Of a stretch of DNA of 12,305 nucleotides, positions 1 through 5,096 are shown one piece after another. Under the pieces are notes generated by a model that saw nothing but the letters and a program-made list of their open reading frames with translations, was not told the DNA's origin and made no database searches. The DNA is from DASSHC01 sp035693105 (GTDB lineage: Bacteria; Chloroflexota; Chloroflexia; Thermomicrobiales; Thermomicrobiaceae). The number at the start of each line of letters is the position of its first letter. The stretch's first letter is position 1. The stretch spans positions 1-12,305 of the forward strand of contig DASSHC010000305.1 of NCBI GenBank assembly GCA_035693105.1. The letters run 5' to 3'. Position numbers and translations under genes: made by a program.

Positions 1-108
1 GCGCTGCTGCTCGAACGTCTCCAGCTTCTCGGCTGGGAGATTGTCGGCCAGCCAGGCACGCACTTTAGCCCGGAAGGCTTCGTCTTCGGGCGAGTAGCGG
101 AGGTCCAT
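1..108 (-). CDS. Acyl-CoA dehydrogenase, N-terminal fragment (runs off the window)
   Basis: Only the first 36 codons are present; the gene continues beyond base 1. The translation begins MDLRYSPEDEAFRAKVRAWL and continues ADNLPAEKLETFEQQR, the usual N-terminus of acyl-CoA dehydrogenases (a helix starting M-D-L/F-x-x-S/T-x-E-D/Q-E-x-F-R, then V-R-x-W-L-x-x-N-L-P). The family are FAD flavoproteins that catalyse alpha,beta-dehydrogenation of acyl-CoA thioesters. Flavin-binding and catalytic residues lie outside the window, so substrate class cannot be judged. The start is supported by a Shine-Dalgarno GGAGG (plus-strand 117-121) eight bases before the ATG. It has its own candidate promoter at 210-238 and so is probably not read only from the sigma-factor gene upstream. 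Family call is fairly secure; nothing finer is possible. Confidence 0.85.
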   Translation of the reverse strand, partial: MDLRYSPEDEAFRAKVRAWLADNLPAEKLETFEQQR

Positions 109-126
109 CGGACGTTCCTCCGATCT

Positions 127-145
127 CCACGGCTCATCACCGTGG
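127..145 (-). other. Small hairpin next to the acyl-CoA dehydrogenase ribosome-binding site
   Basis: Perfect 6-base inverted repeat CCACGG / CCGTGG with a 7-base spacer, six bases upstream of the GGAGG ribosome-binding site at 117-121 (on the coding strand). In the mRNA it would form a short stem immediately before the Shine-Dalgarno sequence and could modulate access. The stem is short and may be chance in GC-rich DNA. Confidence 0.3.
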
Positions 146-156
146 TAGGCGCCCGA

Positions 157-192
157 GACGCGAGCGATTCCGCGAGACCGGGCGCGAGACTG
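157..192. repeat. Three CGCGAG motifs at an exact 12-base period
   Basis: CGCGAG occurs at 159-164, 171-176 and 183-188, each 12 bases from the last, in the predicted 5' leader of the acyl-CoA dehydrogenase gene. The flanking bases differ between copies. It could be a repeated protein-binding site or chance in GC-rich sequence; no known operator is recognised. Confidence 0.3.
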
Positions 193-209
193 CGGGTGAA
201 TCCAGGGGC

Positions 210-238
210 AGTATAGACCTGGTCCCCGGAGCGCACAA
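210..238 (-). promoter_or_regulatory. Candidate sigma70-type promoter of the acyl-CoA dehydrogenase gene
   Basis: On the minus strand there is a -35-like TTGTGC (233-238), exactly 17 bases, and a -10-like TATACT (210-215; 5 of 6 matches to TATAAT). Transcription would start near base 203 and leave a leader of about 95 bases before the ATG at 108. A short inverted repeat (CCAGG at 202-206, CCTGG at 218-222) brackets the -10 and could be an operator. The promoter lies between the sigma-factor stop codon (271-273) and the dehydrogenase, so the dehydrogenase need not depend on read-through. Confidence 0.55.
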
Positions 239-270
239 CGATTCGTCGATGGATCCACCCTGCCGGCCGG

Positions 271-1344
271 TTACGGCGACCACGCGACGATCACCGGGCC
301 GTGCGGCGTATCGCTGCCGCCGGACGGCTCACGTGTGACTTCCAGCGCCTCGGCCGCGGGGCCAACGCCGTGGCCCTCGACGACCACCAGCGCGCTCCCA
401 TCTTGGCCGGGCGTGACGGTCGCCAGCGGCAGCCACACCCCGCCGCGACGGAGCCAGAATTGATAGATCTGGCCGCTGGGCGCCTGGGGGAAGTGTTCGA
501 AGGTGATGACGGCGAGGTCGCCGCCGGGGCGGCTGCGGTAGGTCGCGTGGGTCGCGGCCGGCGCGCCCGGCGCCGCGGTCAGCCGCAGCGGGACGACATC
601 GCTGGACGTCACCGCTTGCAGCGCGCGGCTGTCTTGATCGATCCGCGACTGCTGCCGCTGCAGCCGGGCCTCGACCGCCGCCAGGATGCCGCCGATCACG
701 ACGATCGCCAGCAGCAGGGCCAGCAGGAGCGCCCCGCGCAGCTTCTGAACGCCGGCACGGATGCGGGTCTTGACCGTGCCGAGCGGCACCTGCAGGTAAT
801 TGGCGATCTGCTCGTGGGTCAGATCCTCGAAATAGGCCAGGCTGAGCGCCTGCCGCTGGGCCGGCGGCAGCCGGTTGACCGCCGCGCGCAGCGTCGCGCG
901 GCGGTAGTCCTGCCAGACGACCTCGGAGGGGTCCGGCCCGGCGTCGGCCAGCGCGCCGAGCTGGAGCCCCTCGGGGTCGGGGATGGCCCGCGGCCGGCGA
1001 CTGCGGCGGCGCAGCTCGTTGAGGACCCGGAGATGGGCAATGCGCAGGATCCAGCCACGCGCCGAGCCTTTCTCCGGGTCGAACGTGCCGGCGTGCCGCC
1101 AGAGCGCCACGAAGACATCCTGCACGATCTCCTCCGCTGCCGGCCGGTCGAGCGACTGGGCCGCCAGGTTGAAGATCAGCGGGGCGTAGCGGCGATGGAG
1201 GTCCTGGAGCGCCGCGTGCTCCCCGCCGGCCATCTGCCGCAGGAGATCCTCGTCGCTCTGCCCCTCACTCGCCGGGCTCGCGTGCTCGGATTCCTTCATC
1301 GCCACGTCCCCGATCTGTGCCGGTCGCAACGTCGCTCGCGTCAT
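271..1344 (-). CDS. Membrane-tethered ECF-type sigma factor fused to an RskA-like extracytoplasmic domain
   Basis: 357 residues in three parts. Residues about 37-203 are an ECF sigma factor: sigma2 with EEIVQDVFVALWRHAGTFDP at 71-90 and GWILRIAHLRVLNELRRR at 97-114, and sigma4 with a helix-turn-helix at 175-203 (LTHEQIANYLQVPLGTVKTR). One hydrophobic helix follows at about 204-224, then a charged, possibly coiled stretch (225-245). Residues about 262-355 resemble the C-terminal domain of anti-sigma-K factor RskA: a G-x-x-Y-Q-F-W-L strand at 291-298 and the hallmark EPSGGSDTPHGPVIVAW at 339-355. The usual cytoplasmic anti-sigma helical domain and any HxxxCxxC zinc motif are absent. With sigma inside, the RskA-like part should be outside. 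The ATG at 1344 has GAGG nine bases upstream; ATG 1299 is a weaker alternative. It lies 57 bases after the metallophosphoesterase, with a hairpin between. Regulation by proteolysis or direct action from the membrane are both inferences. Confidence 0.88.
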   Translation of the reverse strand: MTRATLRPAQIGDVAMKESEHASPASEGQSDEDLLRQMAGGEHAALQDLHRRYAPLIFNLAAQSLDRPAAEEIVQDVFVALWRHAGTFDPEKGSARGWILRIAHLRVLNELRRRSRRPRAIPDPEGLQLGALADAGPDPSEVVWQDYRRATLRAAVNRLPPAQRQALSLAYFEDLTHEQIANYLQVPLGTVKTRIRAGVQKLRGALLLALLLAIVVIGGILAAVEARLQRQQSRIDQDSRALQAVTSSDVVPLRLTAAPGAPAATHATYRSRPGGDLAVITFEHFPQAPSGQIYQFWLRRGGVWLPLATVTPGQDGSALVVVEGHGVGPAAEALEVTREPSGGSDTPHGPVIVAWSP

Positions 1345-1369
1345 ATGCGCATTCCTCAGGGTACCAGCA

Positions 1370-1395
1370 GCTGGCAGGGGCGCACCCCTGCCAGC
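1370..1395 (-). terminator. Strong intercistronic hairpin without a U-tract, before the sigma-factor gene
   Basis: Perfect 11-base stem (GCTGGCAGGGG / CCCCTGCCAGC) around a 4-base loop CGCA, lying between the metallophosphoesterase stop (1402-1404) and the sigma-factor ribosome-binding site. There is no run of T after the stem on the transcribed strand, so it is not a classical intrinsic terminator. It may be a partial terminator or attenuator, or an mRNA stability element that sets the amount of sigma factor relative to the upstream genes. Confidence 0.5.
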
Positions 1396-1401
1396 CGGCG
1401 A

Positions 1402-2382
1402 CTAGCCAAGTGTCGAATCCACGATCGCGAGCGGGCGCTTGTGCTCCACGTAGCTGACACTGGCGATGCCGAGCATCTTGCGAAGCTGATTCGCCGGGAC
1501 GAGCATCGGTCCCGGGGCCGGCGCGGTGCCAGGGGCCGGTTGCGGGAAGGCGGTGCCCCTGGCGGTGTGGAAGGTGATATTGCCTTCCACCTTCTGCAGC
1601 ACCTGATGAATGTGCCCGTTCAGCACGGTAACCGAGCCGAAGCGCCGCAGATACGAGAGCGCCTGCTCAGAATCCTGGGTTCCCCAACCCCAGGCCGGGT
1701 AGATCGTCCAGAGTGGGATGTGAGCGTAGACGACGATCGGGGTGCTGGCGGCCAGTCCGGCGACATCTTTCTGCAACCAACCAAGCTGCTCCGGTCCCAG
1801 ATTGCCGAGCCCGTTCGTCTGGAGGTTCATGACGTTGTTGAGCCCGACGAAGTGCACCCCCTTGTAGTCGAAGCTGCTCCAACCCTGGCCGGTCGCGCCG
1901 CCGCCGAAGCGGTCGAAGTATTGCTTGCCGTTGTCGCTGAAGACATCGTGCTCGCCCGGCACATAGAAGACCAGATCGGTCTTGGCGCTCTTGAGGCTCT
2001 GCTCCACCGTATCAAACTCGTCCGGCTTGGAGAGATGGCTGAGATCGCCGGTGTGGAGGACGAAGGCGGGCCGCGCCGGGAGCGCGTTGACCTTGGCGAT
2101 CGCCTCGTGCAGCGTGGCGGTGACGTCGGTGTTAGGCGCTTTGTTGAACCCAATATGGCTGTCGCTGATCTGGGCGAAGGTGAAGTCGCCCTGCTTGGCG
2201 GCGGCGTTGCCGCCGAAGGTGCAGGAGCTGAGAATGCCGCCGGAGACCGTCCAGAGCACCCCGGTGCCGGCCCAGGCCATGCACTTGAGGAAGTGGCGCC
2301 GGTCGATGCCGTCGGATGATTCCGGCGCAGCGGCGTCGCGGTCAATTGGCTGCGCGGTCGAGATCTGCTCATGGGTCGTCAT
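1402..2382 (-). CDS. Tat-exported lipoprotein metallophosphoesterase (calcineurin-like)
   Basis: 326 residues. The N-terminus has a twin-arginine motif (DRRHFLK, Arg28-Arg29), a hydrophobic stretch and a lipobox-like LSSC ending at Cys54, so it is predicted to be exported folded and lipid-anchored outside the membrane. Calcineurin-type metal motifs follow in order: D74-S-H76, G112-D113, GEHD 143-146 (usually GNHD), H221 in YAHIP, and GHIH 256-259. The fold hydrolyses phosphomono- or diesters at a two-metal centre; the substrate cannot be told from sequence. Its ATG overlaps the cupredoxin stop by four bases (ATGA at 2379-2382) and has GAGG ten bases upstream, so the two are translationally coupled. 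The C-terminal part (about 275-326) is Pro/Ala-rich and lacks recognisable motifs. The glutamate in place of asparagine in GEHD is the one unusual catalytic-site feature. Confidence 0.88.
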   Translation of the reverse strand: MTTHEQISTAQPIDRDAAAPESSDGIDRRHFLKCMAWAGTGVLWTVSGGILSSCTFGGNAAAKQGDFTFAQISDSHIGFNKAPNTDVTATLHEAIAKVNALPARPAFVLHTGDLSHLSKPDEFDTVEQSLKSAKTDLVFYVPGEHDVFSDNGKQYFDRFGGGATGQGWSSFDYKGVHFVGLNNVMNLQTNGLGNLGPEQLGWLQKDVAGLAASTPIVVYAHIPLWTIYPAWGWGTQDSEQALSYLRRFGSVTVLNGHIHQVLQKVEGNITFHTARGTAFPQPAPGTAPAPGPMLVPANQLRKMLGIASVSYVEHKRPLAIVDSTLG

Positions 2383-2918
2383 CGCACGATCACCTCTCCG
2401 TTCATGATCGGGTGGATGGCACAGTAGTAGGCATACGTTCCGGCGCTGCCGAAGTGGAAGCTGAAGTGGTCGCCGGTGTCGAGCGCCTGGGAGGCGAAGA
2501 CCCCCTTCTGGCGGCTGGTCACGGTGTGCGGCACGTCATCCTGGTTGATCCAGGTCACCTCGGTCCCGACCGGCACCGTCAGGCTGGCCGGTTGGAAGGC
2601 GAAGTTGCCGATGAAGACCTGATTCGGCCCGGGCGTCGCCGCGTTGGCGGGCTGGGTCGGCGGCGTCATCGGCATGCTTCCCATGGTGCCGCTCATCCCG
2701 GCCATGGTCGGTATCGCCGCCCCGCTCGTCGCGCCCGCCGCTCCGGCGCGCCCACAGGCAGCCAAGAGGACAGGCAGCGCAGTCGCGCTGACACCGAGCG
2801 CGCCCATCTGCCTGAGAAACCGGCGCCGGGAGCATGGCGTGGTCGGCGCTTCGTTCTTCGAGACGGCGGCCGTCGCGTGAGTCGCGGAGCCGGATGTGGT
2901 TGGTGGACACATACACAA
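2379..2918 (-). CDS. Tat-exported lipoprotein cupredoxin (plastocyanin/azurin-like type 1 copper protein)
   Basis: 179 residues. Twin-arginine motif SRRRFLR (30-36), hydrophobic core and lipobox LLAAC ending at Cys55 predict a folded-exported lipoprotein. A low-complexity linker with five methionines at 72-84 follows, then a cupredoxin domain at about 98-179. The expected type 1 copper ligands are visible: His131 (DDVPHT) and Cys166, His169, Met172 in YYCAIHPIM. Such proteins carry single electrons or bind copper in the envelope. The start is TTG at 2918, chosen because AGGA lies nine bases upstream; ATG at 2912, two codons later, is the alternative and leaves the signal unchanged. It is the first gene of the unit with the metallophosphoesterase and the sigma factor. 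The partner redox protein is not in the window. Confidence 0.9.
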   Translation of the reverse strand: MCMCPPTTSGSATHATAAVSKNEAPTTPCSRRRFLRQMGALGVSATALPVLLAACGRAGAAGATSGAAIPTMAGMSGTMGSMPMTPPTQPANAATPGPNQVFIGNFAFQPASLTVPVGTEVTWINQDDVPHTVTSRQKGVFASQALDTGDHFSFHFGSAGTYAYYCAIHPIMNGEVIVR

Positions 2919-2963
2919 GTCTCAAGGTCCTTCCGCGGTCGGTCGTATTCCGCCTGGCAGCCA

Positions 2964-2990
2964 CCGATCCGGAGGACGCGGCCGGATCGG
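2964..2990 (-). promoter_or_regulatory. 9-base perfect inverted repeat upstream of the cupredoxin gene
   Basis: CCGATCCGG (2964-2972) and CCGGATCGG (2982-2990) are perfect reverse complements separated by nine bases, 46-72 bases upstream of the TTG start. It could be an operator for a dimeric regulator or a leader hairpin. No known operator is recognised. Confidence 0.4.
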
Positions 2991-3043
2991 CGGCCGGTCA
3001 ACGTGCGTCCTCGATACGGCACTCAATACACCGGCTCGGCCGG

Positions 3044-3072
3044 TTTGGATTGCGGCGGCTGTCAGGTGTCAA
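3044..3072 (-). promoter_or_regulatory. Weak candidate promoter for the cupredoxin unit
   Basis: The minus strand carries a perfect -35 TTGACA at 3067-3072. The hexamer 17 bases downstream is TCCAAA (3044-3049), a poor -10 with three matches. The true promoter may use another sigma factor or lie elsewhere in 2919-3308. The inverted repeat at 2964-2990 is 54 bases downstream of this -10. Confidence 0.25.
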
Positions 3073-3102
3073 ACAAGCAGCGGAAGACGCGGACGAAGAC
3101 GA

Positions 3103-3120
3103 CGGTGCCCCTCGGCACCG
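3103..3120 (-). terminator. Hairpin downstream of the ABC transporter genes, no U-tract
   Basis: Perfect 7-base stem CGGTGCC / GGCACCG with loop CCTC, about 190 bases after the stop of the second ABC gene and upstream of the cupredoxin unit. It could help separate the two transcription units, but no T-run follows it on the transcribed strand. The rest of the 390-base gap 2919-3308 holds a repeat unit (3245-3290) and the candidate control sites listed; I see no gene in it. Confidence 0.3.
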
Positions 3121-3244
3121 CCCCCAGCGCCGCCAGAAGGTGCATGAGCCCGGCGCGATGACGGGGGGGGAAACAGGGCGGCTCCGTCCGCCACGGGGCC
3201 ACCCCCCACCGGAAACATCACGATTCAATGCCGATGTTGACGAT

Positions 3245-3290
3245 TGTAGGGGCAGACCCCCGTGTCTGCCCTGTCGCGGTTATCGCCGGA
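3245..3290 (+). repeat. Palindromic repeat unit 1 (GTAGGGGC family)
   Basis: The head TGTAGG is followed by 8-base arms GGGCAGAC and GTCTGCCC around the loop CCCCGT, then a tail ending TTATCGCCGGA. The head-stem-loop-tail order matches the units at 7150-7198 and 7305-7353 read on the other strand. It lies 18 bases past the end of the second ABC transporter gene, where the hairpin might also stop or protect the ABC transcript. No U-tract follows. Confidence 0.75.
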
Positions 3291-3308
3291 TCTTGTCGCC
3301 GCCGGCCC

Positions 3309-5096
3309 CTACGCCAGCCCCTCCGGCTCGTCGGCGGCGTGCCAGAGGGCGCGCATCTCGGAGCAGGTATCGAGCAGGAACGACAGGTTCCCCTCGGCTG
3401 CCACCCGACCGTCCTTCAAGACGATGATGTGGTCGGCGCGGCGCAGCGCGGTGCGGCGGTGCGAGACGGCCAGGCAGGTGACCTCGCCGCCCGCGAAGAG
3501 GCGCTCCCAGAGCGCCTGCTCGGTCTCGACATCGAGCGCGCTGGAGAGGTCGTCGATCACCAGCAGTTCGGCGCCCCGCACCAGCATGCGCGCCGCTGCC
3601 GCGCGCTGCACCTGCCCGCCCGAGAGCTTGACCCCGCGCGTGCCGACCGCCGTCTCAAGCCCCGCCTCCAGCGCCGCCACGTCGTCCTCCAGCACCGCGC
3701 CGCGCAGCGCCGACTGGAGCGCCGCCGGATCGCCGGGCAGCCCGAGCAGGATGTTCTGCCGCAGCGTCTCGCTGAAGAGGCGCGGCGCCTGGGCGGTGTA
3801 GGCCGCGCGCGGCGGCACCAGGACGGACGCTGGATCATCCACGAGTTGATCGTTCCAGCGAATCTCGCCATCCTGCGGCGGCAGCAGGCCCAGCAGCGTC
3901 CGCAGCAGTGTGGTCTTGCCCGCGCCGACACGCCCGGTCACCACCGTCAGCGTGCCACGCGGCAGGCGCAGGTCGACGCCGTCGACGCCGCGCCCCGACT
4001 CGGCGTAGCGATAGGCCAGCCCGCGCGCCTGCAGCAGCGCCAGCCGGTCGGCCGGGCCGCGCTCCGGCGCCGCCGGCTCCGGCAGCGGCCCGCGCACCTG
4101 GAGCGAGGTGGGCGCGACCAGGCCGGCGGGCGGCGCGTCGCCCAGCAGCGCGCCCATGCGACTGAAGGCCACACCGGTCTGGTGGTAGTGCGCCAGGAAG
4201 CGGCCGAGCCCGTCGGTGAACCCGGCGATACCGCCCAGATAGGAGACGAAGAGGACGAAGTCGCCGACCGTCAGGCTGCCGGAGCGCAGGCCGCCGGCGG
4301 CCAGCAGCATGATCAGTCCGGTGCCCAGGTTGATGCTGCTGGACGCGACGGCCTCCACCACCTGGGTTGCCAGGCGGTCGGCCAGCACCGTGCGCCGGCG
4401 CCGCTGGTTGAGCCGGCGGAAGTAGGCCACGGCGCGCTCCTCGGCGCCGGCGCCCTGCAGCGCCGGGACCGCCGCCAGGATGTCGCCGATGGCGCCGGTC
4501 ACCTGGCTGGTAGCCGCGCTACTGGCGGCGCGGTAGCGGCCCAGCGTCCCGCTGGCCCAGCGTGCCACCAGCGTCACCGCCAGCAGCAGGAGGAAGACCG
4601 CCAGCGTCATGCGCGCGTCGACGCGCAGCAGGATCACGAAGGCCAGCGCGGCCACCACGGTCTCGCCGAGCAGCCCGGCGATCCAGTCGATATTGTCCTC
4701 GGCGTGGAAGGCGTCGTCGCGGAAGCGGCTGATCGCCTCGCCGAGCGAGCAGGGCAGGGCAGCGGCGCCCGGCCGCTCCAGGATGTGCCGCAGCAAGTTG
4801 CGGCGCAGCACCCCGCTGGCGACAAAGCGAAAGTTGATCTCGACGAAGCCGCCGCCCAGCCAGAGCGCCGCGCGGCCCACGGCGAGCGCCGCCAGCAGCA
4901 GCACGAGCCCGCGCGTGCTGGCGAACGAAGGCGCCTGGCCGGTGAGATTATTGAAAAAGGCGCGGGCGATCAGCCCGGGGAGGAGCCCCGAGAGGTTCAA
5001 GATGGCCCAGAGCAGCGCCTCCAGCAGGAAGATCCACCAGAGGTAGCGGGCCATGCCCAGCAGGTAGCGCCAGGTCGGCAGCGATTGCGCCTTCAT
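3309..5096 (-). CDS. ABC exporter half-transporter with a degenerate Walker B (second subunit of heterodimer)
   Basis: 595 residues: a six-helix type IV (exporter) transmembrane domain (about 15-300) followed by a nucleotide-binding domain (about 352-580). Visible motifs: Walker A GRVGAGKT 388-395, Q-loop Gln436, canonical signature LSGGQ 491-495, Walker B LLVIDD 511-516, H-loop His546. The residue after the Walker B aspartate, normally the catalytic glutamate, is Asp516. In the heterodimeric exporters TM287/288 and BmrCD this same change marks the non-hydrolytic subunit. The partner is encoded immediately upstream with a 4-base ATGA overlap (5093-5096), so synthesis is coupled. A GAGGGG ribosome-binding site lies within the end of the first gene. 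Substrate cannot be inferred: lipids, drugs and peptides are all handled by this family. Confidence 0.92.
   Translation of the reverse strand: MKAQSLPTWRYLLGMARYLWWIFLLEALLWAILNLSGLLPGLIARAFFNNLTGQAPSFASTRGLVLLLAALAVGRAALWLGGGFVEINFRFVASGVLRRNLLRHILERPGAAALPCSLGEAISRFRDDAFHAEDNIDWIAGLLGETVVAALAFVILLRVDARMTLAVFLLLLAVTLVARWASGTLGRYRAASSAATSQVTGAIGDILAAVPALQGAGAEERAVAYFRRLNQRRRRTVLADRLATQVVEAVASSSINLGTGLIMLLAAGGLRSGSLTVGDFVLFVSYLGGIAGFTDGLGRFLAHYHQTGVAFSRMGALLGDAPPAGLVAPTSLQVRGPLPEPAAPERGPADRLALLQARGLAYRYAESGRGVDGVDLRLPRGTLTVVTGRVGAGKTTLLRTLLGLLPPQDGEIRWNDQLVDDPASVLVPPRAAYTAQAPRLFSETLRQNILLGLPGDPAALQSALRGAVLEDDVAALEAGLETAVGTRGVKLSGGQVQRAAAARMLVRGAELLVIDDLSSALDVETEQALWERLFAGGEVTCLAVSHRRTALRRADHIIVLKDGRVAAEGNLSFLLDTCSEMRALWHAADEPEGLA

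Noticed and set aside
730..745. A frameshift or lost stop joining separate sigma and anti-sigma genes
   Set aside because: The frame is continuous and the whole cytoplasmic anti-sigma domain is missing, so read-through of a neighbouring complete anti-sigma gene would not give this protein. A past deletion remains possible and is noted under the finding.
1297..1299. Internal ATG (codon 16) as the true start of the sigma factor
   Set aside because: The upstream ATG at 1344 has a better-placed GAGG; the internal ATG has only a GGGG-like sequence. Both leave the sigma domains intact.
301..2319. Long open frame on the plus strand (672 codons) across the sigma factor and metallophosphoesterase
   Set aside because: It runs antisense to two genes with clear family motifs, its translation is Arg/Gly/Ala-rich without recognisable domains, and GC-rich genes commonly leave such open antisense frames.
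3246..3273. Intrinsic terminator after the ABC genes
   Set aside because: The stem is perfect but no T-run follows on the transcribed strand, and the same hairpin is found at other places as a repeat, so it is recorded as a repeat unit.
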